From Mycobacterium sp. 1245111.1 (GTDB lineage: Bacteria; Actinomycetota; Actinomycetes; Mycobacteriales; Mycobacteriaceae): 64,000 nucleotides of DNA. Numbering within the stretch: position 1 is the stretch's first letter; the number at the start of each line of letters is the position of its first letter. The notes beneath the pieces are model-generated. The model had not been told where the DNA came from. It ran no database searches and worked only from the letters and a program-made list of their open reading frames with translations. Location of the stretch: assembly GCF_001673405.1 (NCBI RefSeq), contig NZ_LZLV01000146.1:86114-150113 (forward strand), given 5' to 3'. This document shows, piece after piece, positions 25,783 to 33,596 of this stretch. Position numbers and translations under genes: made by a program.

Positions 25783-26883
25783 GTGCTGCTCAGGGGTGTG
25801 CGACCCGCGCTGGCCGCCGCGATCACGGCCTCGATGTCCATCGCCGCGTGCAGCGGGTGCACGTCGGGTTCTCACGGCAACAATGCGCCCTCGGCGTCGG
25901 TGATCACCAGCACCACTCAGATCGCGGGCGCGGGCGTGCTGGGCAATCAGCGGCGACCCGACGAGTCCTGTGCACCGGAGCCGGCCGGCCTGGACGCTCC
26001 GGCGTCGCCGCGAATTGCGCACAACGCGGCCGGGGCGCAACCCGATACCGTCGAGGTCCCCGCCGACCCGCAGCGCATCGTCGTGCTGTCCGGCGACCAG
26101 CTCGACGCGTTGTGCGCGCTGGGTCTGCAATCACGCATCGTCGCTGCCGCGCTGCCGGATGGCTCGCCGGACCAGCCGTCCTACCTGGGCACCGTGGTGC
26201 ACAAACTGCCGGGCGCGGGCACCCGCAGCCACCCCGACCTGGGGGCGATCAAGGCCGCCAAGCCCGACCTGATCCTCGGCTCGCAGGCCCTGACGCCGAA
26301 GCTGTACGGCGACTTGGCGGCAATCGCGCCGACGGTCTTCACCGGCGCCCCCGGCGCCGCCTGGCAGAACAACCTGCGCGGAGTCGGCGAGGCGACCGCA
26401 CGGGCCGAAGCCGCCAACGATGTGATCGATCACTTCACCACCAAGGCCCACGACGACGGAGCCGCACATGACGCCACCCACTACCAGGCGTCGATCGTGC
26501 AGTTCACCGAGAACGCCGTGCGGATCTATGGCGCCGACAACTTCCCGGGCAGCGTGCTGACCACCGTGGGCGTGGATCGTCCTGCGGCGCAACGGTTTAC
26601 CGACAAGGCCTACATCGAGGTGGGTAGCACTGACAACGACCTGTCGGGCAACGCGAATTTCGCCGCGGCCGACGGCGACGTGGTCTACGTGTCGTTCGAT
26701 TCGCCGGCGGCCAAGGACCGCGCGCCGACCATCTTCGACAGCGACGCGTGGCGCCGGCTGTCGGCCACCCGCGACAACCGGGTCTTCGTGGTCAACAACG
26801 AGATCTGGCAGACCGGCGGAGGCGTGGTCGCCGCCCGCGGCGTCATCGACGACCTGCGCTGGATCAACGCGCCCATCAATTAG
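25783..26883 (+). CDS. fecB: Iron-siderophore periplasmic binding lipoprotein FecB
   Basis: 366 residues from a GTG at 25783. A lipoprotein signal ends SMSIAAC, with the modified Cys near residue 23. The mature part is a type III (FecB/BtuF) binding protein: RIVVLSGDQLDALCALG, SHPDLGAIKAAKPDLILGSQ split, APTVFTGAPGAAW, and a C-terminal FVVNNEIWQTGGG. Mycobacterial FecB binds ferric siderophores such as carboxymycobactin. I see no IdeR-type box in the 180 bases before it. The frame is open 46 codons further upstream, but that part overlaps the ctaD promoter region. Confidence 0.92.
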   Translation: MLLRGVRPALAAAITASMSIAACSGCTSGSHGNNAPSASVITSTTQIAGAGVLGNQRRPDESCAPEPAGLDAPASPRIAHNAAGAQPDTVEVPADPQRIVVLSGDQLDALCALGLQSRIVAAALPDGSPDQPSYLGTVVHKLPGAGTRSHPDLGAIKAAKPDLILGSQALTPKLYGDLAAIAPTVFTGAPGAAWQNNLRGVGEATARAEAANDVIDHFTTKAHDDGAAHDATHYQASIVQFTENAVRIYGADNFPGSVLTTVGVDRPAAQRFTDKAYIEVGSTDNDLSGNANFAAADGDVVYVSFDSPAAKDRAPTIFDSDAWRRLSATRDNRVFVVNNEIWQTGGGVVAARGVIDDLRWINAPIN

Positions 26884-26918
26884 CCGGCGCTGTGAGGTCG
26901 AACTCACTCAACGAACTA

Positions 26919-26933
26919 CATAGATTGTCTATG
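26919..26933. promoter_or_regulatory. Palindrome upstream of adhC
   Basis: CATAGA-TTG-TCTATG, perfect 6-base arms, 63 bases before the adhC start and adjacent to a -10-like TAATCT. Candidate operator; the regulator is unknown. Confidence 0.4.
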
Positions 26934-26995
26934 CTAATCTGGATGGCGTTCAATGGAATTCGATACGAAATCACGCGCACTGAAGAGGATTGCTG

Positions 26996-28036
26996 ATGAG
27001 CACCGTTTCCGCGTACGCCGCCTCCGATAAGTCGGGGCATCTGAGCAAGACCACGATCGAGCGCCGCGAACCCGGGCCGCACGACATCGCCATCGACATC
27101 AAGTTCGCCGGCATCTGCCACTCCGACATCCACACGGTCAAAGCCGAGTGGGGTGTTCCCAACTACCCGATCGTGCCCGGCCACGAAATCGCCGGCGTCG
27201 TCTCCGCCGTCGGATCCGAGGTCACCAAGCACAAGGTCGGCGACCACGTCGGCGTGGGCTGCATGGTGAACTCCTGCGGCCACTGCAGCAGCTGTAGCGC
27301 CGGGCTCGAGCAGTACTGCAAGAACGGCGCGACGTTCACCTACAACTCCATCGACAAGGACGGCACCGTCACCCAGGGCGGTTACAGCCAGGCCGTGGTC
27401 GTCAACGAGAACTTCGTCGTGCGGATCCCCGACTCGCTGCCGCTGGACGCCGCGGCACCGCTGCTGTGCGCAGGGATCACGCTGTTTTCGCCGTTGCGGC
27501 ACTGGAAGGCGGGCGCCGATACCCGGCTGGCGATCATCGGGTTGGGCGGCCTGGGGCACATGGGCGTCAAGCTCGGCGCCGCGATGGGCGCCGACGTGAC
27601 CGTGCTGTCCCAGTCGCTGAAGAAGATGGAAGACGGGCTGCGCCTAGGCGCCAAGCACTACTACGCCACCGCCGACCGCGACACCTTCAAGAAGTTGAGC
27701 GGCAGCTTCGACCTGATCCTGAACACCGTTTCGGCGAACCTCGACCTCGGCGCCTACCTGGGTCTGCTGGACGTCGACGGAACGCTGGTCGAGTTGGGCA
27801 TCCCCGAGCACCCGATGGAAGTGCCGGCCTTCCCGCTGGCGCTGGCCCGTCGCAGCCTGTCCGGCTCCAACATCGGCGGCATCGCCGAGACCCAGGAGAT
27901 GCTGGACTTCTGCGCGGAGCACAACACGCTGCCCGAAATCGAAGTCATCGAGGCGGATTACGTGAACGAGGCCTACGAGCGGGTGTTGGCCAGCGACGTG
28001 CGCTACCGCTTCGTGATCGACGTCTCGACGCTGTGA
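26996..28036 (+). CDS. adhC: Zinc-dependent NADP alcohol dehydrogenase AdhC (cinnamyl-type)
   Basis: 346 residues. Catalytic zinc site: GICHSDIHT (Cys-x2-Asp with His following) and GHEIAGVV, plus a later Cys. The structural zinc loop CGHCSSCSAGLEQYC shows four Cys near residues 94-108. The Rossmann motif is IIGLGGLGHMGVKL. The TYNS/GGYSQAVVV features place it with the cinnamyl-alcohol/YahK branch of medium-chain dehydrogenases, which reduces aldehydes. The ATG at 26996 has GAGGA upstream; a TTG two codons before it is less likely. Confidence 0.93.
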   Translation: MSTVSAYAASDKSGHLSKTTIERREPGPHDIAIDIKFAGICHSDIHTVKAEWGVPNYPIVPGHEIAGVVSAVGSEVTKHKVGDHVGVGCMVNSCGHCSSCSAGLEQYCKNGATFTYNSIDKDGTVTQGGYSQAVVVNENFVVRIPDSLPLDAAAPLLCAGITLFSPLRHWKAGADTRLAIIGLGGLGHMGVKLGAAMGADVTVLSQSLKKMEDGLRLGAKHYYATADRDTFKKLSGSFDLILNTVSANLDLGAYLGLLDVDGTLVELGIPEHPMEVPAFPLALARRSLSGSNIGGIAETQEMLDFCAEHNTLPEIEVIEADYVNEAYERVLASDVRYRFVIDVSTL

Positions 28037-28037
28037 G

Positions 28038-28415
28038 TTAGGCCTCGGGGGCCGTAGCCGTCTCGTTGCTGTCGATCCCGGACAGCGGCCAGCCGGCGGC
28101 GGCCAATCGGGCGGCCACCCGCGCGATGTTCTCCGGACCGGCGTCGTAGTGCGTCATCTCGGAGATGAAATCCGCGAGCACGTCGCGGTCGATGCCGCTT
28201 GCCGACAGCTCTTCCTCGTCGATCGTGTCGACGGCCTTGGAGATCTCGTCCTCGGTCAGCGGAGTCGCGCGCAGTAGCGCCAACAGCGCGACGCGGTCGG
28301 GCCCGGGAACACCGTCGGGGTAGCCGACCTGCAGCCACTTGATCACGGAACGAAAGAAGTTCGCCGCCGAAGCGGCGGCAGAAGCTGGTGTCATCGCCAC
28401 CGCAACAGTGTTCAT
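28038..28415 (-). CDS. DUF3349 protein, Rv3046c-like
   Basis: 125 residues from the ATG at 28415; a longer frame from 28460 is rejected because it adds unconserved residues. The protein is all-helical and acidic, with FFRSVIKWLQVGYPDGVPGPDRVALLALL in two blocks (the DUF3349 signature, including YPDGVP) and a second half EELSASGIDRDVLADFI. DUF3349 proteins are small helical bundles with HTH-like similarity and unknown role. It converges tail to tail with adhC, 1 base apart. Confidence 0.85.
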   Translation of the reverse strand: MNTVAVAMTPASAAASAANFFRSVIKWLQVGYPDGVPGPDRVALLALLRATPLTEDEISKAVDTIDEEELSASGIDRDVLADFISEMTHYDAGPENIARVAARLAAAGWPLSGIDSNETATAPEA

Positions 28416-28716
28416 GCTGCGGGTCGGCGTCGCCACTTTCGCACCCGACTGGGTGCACAATTCACCCGCCGTTCACGGGAGCTCTGGAATGGTCCCCGCG
28501 GTCGATAACAGTGTTATATTCGGTTCCTCGCCTGTAGTGGATTCCGATGGACCGGCAAACGTCCGTGAATATTCCAGAATCATGTTGGCACGCGGCGTGG
28601 CTCGAAGGCGGAACGTCGCTTGTCGTGGATTCCGATTGTCGACCCTCCGGCGTGATTCGCACCAGTAGAGGCGAAAACCGTTTGGGAATACCAGTACTGC
28701 GTGTCACCCTTCGACC
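28416..28716. other. 300-base intergenic region
   Basis: No gene or repeat is seen. It should carry the promoters of the DUF3349 gene and of the small ORF that follows. Base composition is slightly AT-richer than the flanks around 28500-28600. Confidence 0.5.
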
Positions 28717-29004
28717 GTGAAGCAGACGATGTACGTGTACTTGTGGGCACATTCAGGGATGGAGAACTCGCTTATTGCGTACGAAGATGCGGTACTGACG
28801 CTGGTCGGTCTGCACGATGGACGGGTGGTGCACCGCGCCCGAACTGACGGCGCTCACGGTCGGCCACTGGAAATTCAGCTGTTCGAGTGGGCATCTCAAG
28901 AGGCGATGGACAGTTACATGGCCGATCCACGGCGGTTGGCTCTGGCCGCAGATCGTGAGAAGGCCGTGGCGCGTACTGAAATCGTGTCGGTCCAGGTCTG
29001 CTGA
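28717..29004 (+). CDS. Small hypothetical protein, DUF1330/ABM-like
   Basis: 95 residues, GTG start, no strong ribosome site. It has alternating strand and helix: MYVYLWAH, ENSLIAYEDAVLTLVGLHDG, VVHRARTDGAHGRPLEIQLFEWASQE and AMDSYMADPRRLALAADRE (each under 20 residues when split). The pattern (strand, helix with YE, R-A, IQLFEW, YxxDPRR) matches dimeric alpha-beta barrel proteins such as DUF1330. Those often act as monooxygenase-like or structural dimers; I claim only the fold. Confidence 0.65.
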   Translation: MKQTMYVYLWAHSGMENSLIAYEDAVLTLVGLHDGRVVHRARTDGAHGRPLEIQLFEWASQEAMDSYMADPRRLALAADREKAVARTEIVSVQVC

Positions 29005-29052
29005 CCGCCCGCCGCGGTTTGACATGCCTTGGCGCGCTGATTAACTGGAGTC

Positions 29053-29532
29053 GTGCTTGCGGAGATACCCGATCTTCCGGACAGCGTGGAGGGTCTCGAA
29101 GCCCGAGGGACACTCACCGCCAGCGATTACGCTCGAGTATTCGCGCCATTGGTCGACCGGCACCGCGAAAGTAGCCAGCGTTTGCGGCTGCTTTACCAAT
29201 TTGGGCCGGCCTTCGACCGCTTCACCTTGGGAGCGCTCTGGGCGGACAGCCGGCTCGGCGCACGCTACCTCCCCGTCCTTGACGGTTGCGCGATGGTCAC
29301 AGACATCGACTGGATACGGGACCCAGGACGAAGCATCGGCAAATGGATGCCATGCCCGGTGCGGGTCTACGACACCGCCCACCGCGACGAGGCTGCCCGG
29401 TGGCTGGCCTCTCTTGCCACCGCCGAGAAGCCATGGATTGCGCAGACGATGAAAGCCTATGTCGGAGGGACCGTCGGAGCGGCGGCCAGCCTGGCAAAGC
29501 TTCTACTGGTCAAGCGATTTCGACGGGTGTAG
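29053..29532 (+). CDS. SpoIIAA-like (DUF3478) protein
   Basis: 159 residues, GTG start with GGAG upstream. The pattern EARGTLTASDYARVFAPLVDRH, RLLYQFGPAFDRFTLGALWAD and AMVTDIDWIRD (in parts) is the SpoIIAA-like family, lipid-binding STAS-fold proteins. The N-terminal EIPDLPDSVEGLEA is the usual lead-in. A C-terminal extension of about 45 residues ends in AGRF-like basic KRFRRV. Function in mycobacteria is unknown. It stands alone between two small ORFs. Confidence 0.8.
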   Translation: MLAEIPDLPDSVEGLEARGTLTASDYARVFAPLVDRHRESSQRLRLLYQFGPAFDRFTLGALWADSRLGARYLPVLDGCAMVTDIDWIRDPGRSIGKWMPCPVRVYDTAHRDEAARWLASLATAEKPWIAQTMKAYVGGTVGAAASLAKLLLVKRFRRV

Positions 29533-29678
29533 ATACACGGATCGCCTACTGCCTAGGTCGTAGGCGCATCGACAACCGTCCCCCTGGAGTAGTACATCAA
29601 GATCGAACCCGAGCGCGATGCGCATCGCGGCCACCAATTCGTAACGTCGAGTCATCAATCGACACAAGGCGGGTTGAG

Positions 29679-29924
29679 ATGACTGATATCACGGTCGGCG
29701 CGAATGCATTTGTCCTTCCCGGTCTTTCGGCTTCCAGTCCAGCTGCGCTGCCGCGCAACCGCATTGGGCGTCGCATCGCCAACTGGATCGCCGGTGTTTA
29801 TGCGGCGAGTCGCGCGGAGATCTGGAGCCCAACTCGGCGCGCCGAACACGAGCGGCCTCACCACCACCATCGGGAGGCCTTCATGGAAGACGCCGCGATG
29901 GCACGCGAAATGGATCGCTTGTGA
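29679..29924 (+). CDS. Small hypothetical protein with His-rich segment
   Basis: 81 residues, ATG preceded by AAGGCGGG. Starts MTDITVGANAFVLPG, has a central IGRRIANWIAGVYAASRAEIW helix (split) that resembles the amphipathic DUF1127/YjiS helices of small bacterial proteins, and an ERPHHHHRE run. The last residues form an acidic helix AMAREMDRL. No homologue is recognised with confidence. Coding status is supported by the ribosome site and by proper spacing from neighbours, but it remains moderate. Confidence 0.5.
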   Translation: MTDITVGANAFVLPGLSASSPAALPRNRIGRRIANWIAGVYAASRAEIWSPTRRAEHERPHHHHREAFMEDAAMAREMDRL

Positions 29925-29945
29925 TCACCAAGGCCTAACCCAGGT

Positions 29946-30920
29946 CTAGAAGTCCCAGTCCTCGTCCTCGGTGACGACGGCTTTGCCGATCACGTACGAC
30001 GAACCCGATCCGGAGAAGAAGTCGTGGTTCTCGTCGGCATTCGGCGACAGCGCCGACAGGATCGCGGGGTTGACGTCGGTCTCCTCGCGCGGGAACAGCG
30101 CCTCGTAACCGAGATTCATCAGCGCCTTGTTGGCGTTGTAGCGCAGGAACTTCTTGACGTCCTCGGTCAGGCCGACCTCGTCGTAGAGATCCTGGGTGTA
30201 CTCGGCCTCGTTCTCATACAGCTCGTAGAGCAGGTCATAGGTGTAGTCCTTGAGCTCGGCCTGGCGCGCCGTGTCCGCGTTGGCCAGGCCCTTCTGGAAC
30301 TTGTAGCCGATGTAGTAGCCGTGCACGGCCTCGTCACGGATGATCAGCCGGATCAGGTCGGCGGTGTTGGTCAGCTTGGCCCGGCTCGACCAGTACATCG
30401 GCAGATAAAACCCGGAGTAGAACAGGAAGCTCTCGAGCAGCGTCGAGGCCACCTTGCGCTTGAGCGGATCGTCGCCGCGGTAGTACTCCATCACGATCTC
30501 GGCCTTGCGCTGCAGGTTCGGGTTCTCCTCCGACCAGCGGAAGGCCTCGTCGATCTCGACCGTCGAACACAGCGTGGAGAAGATCGAGCTGTAGCTCTTG
30601 GCGTGCACCGACTCCATGAACGCGATGTTGGTGTACACCGCCTCCTCGTGCGGCGTCAGCGCGTCGGGAATCAGGCTGACCGCGCCGACGGTGCCCTGGA
30701 TGGTGTCCAGCAGCGTCAGCCCGGTGAACACCCGCATCGTCAACTGCTTCTCGTTGGGCGTGAGCGTTCCCCAGGACGGGATGTCGTTGGACACCGGCAC
30801 CTTCTCGGGCAGCCAGAAGTTTCCGGTCAGCCGCTCCCAGACCTCCGCGTCCTTCTCGTCTTGCAAACGGTTCCAGTTGATCGCGGAGACCCGGTCGATC
30901 AGCTTCATTCCATCAGTCAC
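29946..30920 (-). CDS. nrdF2: Class Ib ribonucleotide reductase small subunit NrdF2
   Basis: 324 residues, the typical NrdF length. Metal ligands lie in ESVHAKSYS (Glu, His), EEAVYTN, and the later LIIRDEAVHGYYIG (Glu, His); the tyrosyl-radical region and C-terminal tail ending DEDWDF for NrdE binding are present. NrdF2 is the active small subunit in mycobacteria and works with NrdE encoded at 36056-38233. It is a separate transcription unit with its own tandem NrdR boxes 50-97 bases upstream. Confidence 0.96.
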   Translation of the reverse strand: MTDGMKLIDRVSAINWNRLQDEKDAEVWERLTGNFWLPEKVPVSNDIPSWGTLTPNEKQLTMRVFTGLTLLDTIQGTVGAVSLIPDALTPHEEAVYTNIAFMESVHAKSYSSIFSTLCSTVEIDEAFRWSEENPNLQRKAEIVMEYYRGDDPLKRKVASTLLESFLFYSGFYLPMYWSSRAKLTNTADLIRLIIRDEAVHGYYIGYKFQKGLANADTARQAELKDYTYDLLYELYENEAEYTQDLYDEVGLTEDVKKFLRYNANKALMNLGYEALFPREETDVNPAILSALSPNADENHDFFSGSGSSYVIGKAVVTEDEDWDF

Positions 30921-30969
30921 CAGAACCCCACTTCACCAGGACAAATAGTCGACGTTACGTAGGTCACAA

Positions 30970-31017
30970 ACACTACCCCTGGGGTACGACAAGGCGATGG
31001 AACACAACAACTTGTGT
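30970..31017. promoter_or_regulatory. Tandem NrdR boxes upstream of nrdF2
   Basis: Strong box ACACAACAACTTGTGT at 31002-31017 (perfect 6-4-6 dyad, extended one base each side) and a weaker box ACACTACCCCTGGGGT at 30970-30985. Centres are 32 bases apart, the three-turn spacing typical of NrdR pairs. The nrdHIE promoter has the same layout. Confidence 0.75.
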
Positions 31018-31105
31018 TTTCGCGTGTCGCGCGGGAGGCAGCCCCGTGCTCTGCGTACCCCCGATTGTCCACCGCAATCGCCCCCTAGGCACGCCCGCGC
31101 CGACC

Positions 31106-31123
31106 ATGTACCATTTGGTACAT
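31106..31123. promoter_or_regulatory. Palindrome overlapping the SRPBCC start codon, candidate TetR operator
   Basis: ATGTACCA-TT-TGGTACAT, 8-base perfect arms. Its last two bases are the A and T of the start codon at 31122. The TetR gene two cistrons on is the likely binder (autoregulation). Confidence 0.6.
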
Positions 31124-31568
31124 GGTGACTGCAGACAGTATCGAGATCGACGCCCCCGCGGCATTGGTGTGGCAGGTGTTCAGCGACGTCGAGCACTGGC
31201 CGGACTGGACCGAATCGGTGACCTCCTTGGTCGGCCAAGATGGCGCCAATTTGGCTGTCGGCAAACAGTTTTCGATCAAACAGCCAGGCATGGCGAAGCT
31301 GGTCTGGAAAGTCACCGAGCTCGACGCCGGATCGTCGTGGACCTGGGTGCAACGATCACCCGGAGTCAACGTGAGCGCTCGCCACTGGGTCATCCCGCAG
31401 CCCGACGGCCGGACTTTGGTGCGTCAGCAACTCGAGCAACGCGGCGTGCTCGGCGCCCTGGTCGGACGGATGATGCTCAAGAAAACCAAACGCTTCCTCG
31501 AACTCGAGGCTCGAGGGCTCAAGAACCGCTCTGAGCAACTTCATCGCGCCAGTGGCCAGCCCTCCTGA
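31122..31568 (+). CDS. SRPBCC (START/Bet v1-like) family protein
   Basis: 148 residues. The N-terminal strand and helix IEIDAPAALVWQVFSDVEHWPDWTESV (in parts) is the classical SRPBCC beginning, followed by the beta-sheet LVWKVTELDAGSSWTWVQRSPG and a C-terminal amphipathic helix. These proteins bind hydrophobic ligands in a cavity. It overlaps the downstream TetR gene by 17 bases, so it is probably the effector-binding or detoxifying partner of that regulator. The ATG lies inside an 18-base palindrome. Confidence 0.85.
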   Translation: MVTADSIEIDAPAALVWQVFSDVEHWPDWTESVTSLVGQDGANLAVGKQFSIKQPGMAKLVWKVTELDAGSSWTWVQRSPGVNVSARHWVIPQPDGRTLVRQQLEQRGVLGALVGRMMLKKTKRFLELEARGLKNRSEQLHRASGQPS

Positions 31569-32085
31569 TCGGAGCCGGCGCGGTCAGCTACTGGACAAGC
31601 TGGTCGACGAGTTCGCCGCGGGTGGCGTAGGCGACCGGTCGCTGCGTGACGTTGCGGCAGCGGTCGGGACCAGCCACCGAATGCTGTTGCACCACTTCGG
31701 CTCTCGCGAAGACTTGTTGCTGGCGATCATCGAGGAGATCGAGCGCCGTCAGATGACGGTCCTGCCCAATCTGCCGTCGGATCCCGGCGATCACTTCGCC
31801 GCGATGTGGGCCGACGTCCGGCGACCGCAACTGCGCCCGTTCGAACGTCTCTTCTTCGAGTGCTATGCGCGAGCCGCCAACGGGGAGCAGCCATTTGACC
31901 GGATGGTTCCGGGCGCCGTCGACGATTGGCTGAAGCTCACCGAGGGTCTGGCCGAGCCAGCCGCGGCGCGACTCGGGCTGGCGGTCATTCGGGGGCTGCT
32001 GTTGGATTTGGTCGCTACCGGCGACGACGCCGGCGTCGACGCGGCCGCCGACATGTTCGCCCAGTTACTTCGACTTCGGCAGTAG
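31552..32085 (+). CDS. TetR-family regulator coupled to SRPBCC gene
   Basis: 177 residues, GTG start. The N-terminal HTH is LLDKLVDEFAAGG...SLRDVAAAVGTSHRMLLHHFGSREDLLLAII, the standard TetR layout with HHFGSRE in place of the usual YYHFxSKE. The C-terminal ligand domain is Leu/Ala-rich without known motif. It probably controls the operon through the palindrome at 31106-31123. It converges on the next TetR gene with a 21-base overlap. Confidence 0.88.
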   Translation: MASPPDRSRRGQLLDKLVDEFAAGGVGDRSLRDVAAAVGTSHRMLLHHFGSREDLLLAIIEEIERRQMTVLPNLPSDPGDHFAAMWADVRRPQLRPFERLFFECYARAANGEQPFDRMVPGAVDDWLKLTEGLAEPAAARLGLAVIRGLLLDLVATGDDAGVDAAADMFAQLLRLRQ

Positions 32086-32637
32086 TGAGATGACCGTATC
32101 GACCAGCTCTTCAGCCGTGGTGTGCCACTTGGCCATATCAAGGTGGCCGCTGAGGTCAAGCCCGGTGATGCCGTGGGTCGTCGTCAAAAGGAGCGCACCG
32201 TAACGGTGTGCCTGTCGCGGTCCGGTGATACGAGCCACGATCTCGAGGAACAGGTTCTGGGTACGCTCGGCCGCCTGGACCGCCCCCGCGATATCCCCGG
32301 TCGGCGTGCTGAACATCAGCCGGTACAGGTGCGGCCGGTTACGGCCGACGTCGATCAGGGCGAGCAGACCGGATCGCAGGCACATCTCGGGTGAATTCTC
32401 GCTGGCGACAAGCGCTTCCAGTGCATCACCCAACTCGCTCAGCCCGTTGGCGGCCACTTGGGTCAGCAACGACTCCTTGTCGGTGAAGTGGCGATACGCC
32501 GCTGAGCGTGACACACCACTGCGGGCCCCGACCTCGCGCAGCGTCACCGCCTCGGGCCCGCCGAGATCGAGCAGGGTCCCCGCCGCGTCGATCAGCGAAC
32601 GGCGCGTCGCTGCGGCGCTCTCGGCCCGTGTCGACAT
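32065..32637 (-). CDS. TetR-family regulator divergent from SDR
   Basis: 190 residues. HTH: RRSLIDAAGTLLDLGG...VTLREVGARSGVSRSAAYRHFTDKESLL, the usual TetR signature. The C-terminal part is consistent with TetR_C. It lies divergent from the SDR at 32733, with two 17-base operator-like sequences in the 95-base gap, so the pair forms a classical repressor/target unit. Confidence 0.9.
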   Translation of the reverse strand: MSTRAESAAATRRSLIDAAGTLLDLGGPEAVTLREVGARSGVSRSAAYRHFTDKESLLTQVAANGLSELGDALEALVASENSPEMCLRSGLLALIDVGRNRPHLYRLMFSTPTGDIAGAVQAAERTQNLFLEIVARITGPRQAHRYGALLLTTTHGITGLDLSGHLDMAKWHTTAEELVDTVISLLPKSK

Positions 32638-32661
32638 CAGCAGAGCATATGCCTGCCCTTA

Positions 32662-32710
32662 AGTTGACAATGTCAACTGAGCCATCTAACTTGAGTAGAC
32701 AACGTCAACT
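32662..32710. promoter_or_regulatory. Two tandem operator copies between TetR and SDR
   Basis: Copy 1 AGTTGACA-A-TGTCAACT (32662-32678) is a perfect 17-base palindrome. Copy 2 AGTAGACA-A-CGTCAACT (32694-32710) has two mismatches. Centres are 32 bases apart (three turns). Copy 1 also contains TTGACA, a -35-like element. Confidence 0.75.
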
Positions 32711-32732
32711 GAAATCCCGTCGGAGGCCTGCC

Positions 32733-33596
32733 ATGGAGCGCACTGAACTAGTCGTCGTGACCGGCGCATCGACGGGTATAGGCGCTGCCACCGCTAAAGA
32801 GTTGGCGCGCAAAGGCTTTCACGTATTGGCGGGCGTTCGCCGCGACGTCGACGCCGAAGCGCTCCGCTCTGTCGACGGCATCGAACCCTGCATCTTGGAC
32901 ATCACCTCAGACGCCGACGTCGCCGCGATCGCCGAACGGGTCGCCCGCGATCCGCAGAGCCGGCCGCTTCGTGCACTGGTCAACAACGCCGGGATCGCCG
33001 TCAACGCGCCACTGGAAATACTGCCGATTGCGCAGTGGCGCCGGCAATTCGACGTCAACCTGTTCGGCCACATCGCGATGACGCAGGCGCTGCTTCCTGC
33101 CCTGCTGAACAGTTCGGGCACCGTTGTCAACATCAGTTCGATCGGCGGCAAGGTCGCGTTACCGACGTACGGCGCTTACGCCGGATCGAAGTTCGCGATG
33201 GAGGCTGTCAGTGATGCGCTGCGACGCGAGACCGGCAATACCGGAATCAAAGTCGTCATCATCGAGCCTGGCGCGGTCAAGACCGAGATCGCCGAGCGTG
33301 GAATCGCCACCGCGGAAGAGTTGACGGCGACCATGACGACGGCGCAGCGCTCCCGCTACGACACCCTGGTGAGAGCCGTGACGGCACAAGCTCGTTCGTT
33401 CGATGCGACCGGTGCCTCCGCGGAATCCGCGGCCAAGGTGATCGCGAAGGCCGCTACCGCCGCCCGACCCCGGACTCGCTACACCATTGGACGCGACGCC
33501 TCGATGCTGGCGTGGGTCAGCCGCCTGGTTTCCGACCGGACCCTGGACCGGATCATGCGGCTGAACCTTCGACAGTTCGCCCAGCAGGCAAGCTAG
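32733..33596 (+). CDS. Short-chain dehydrogenase/reductase
   Basis: 287 residues; ATG with GGAGG upstream. Nucleotide motif VTGASTGIGAATA near residues 9-21, NNAG at about 89-92, catalytic Ser in VNISSIGG and YAGSK as YxxxK (Tyr near 149). The C-terminal extension RTRYTIGRDASMLAWVSRLV resembles the retinol dehydrogenase/DltE-like branch that acts on hydrophobic alcohols. Repressed, I infer, by the divergent TetR. Confidence 0.9.
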   Translation: MERTELVVVTGASTGIGAATAKELARKGFHVLAGVRRDVDAEALRSVDGIEPCILDITSDADVAAIAERVARDPQSRPLRALVNNAGIAVNAPLEILPIAQWRRQFDVNLFGHIAMTQALLPALLNSSGTVVNISSIGGKVALPTYGAYAGSKFAMEAVSDALRRETGNTGIKVVIIEPGAVKTEIAERGIATAEELTATMTTAQRSRYDTLVRAVTAQARSFDATGASAESAAKVIAKAATAARPRTRYTIGRDASMLAWVSRLVSDRTLDRIMRLNLRQFAQQAS

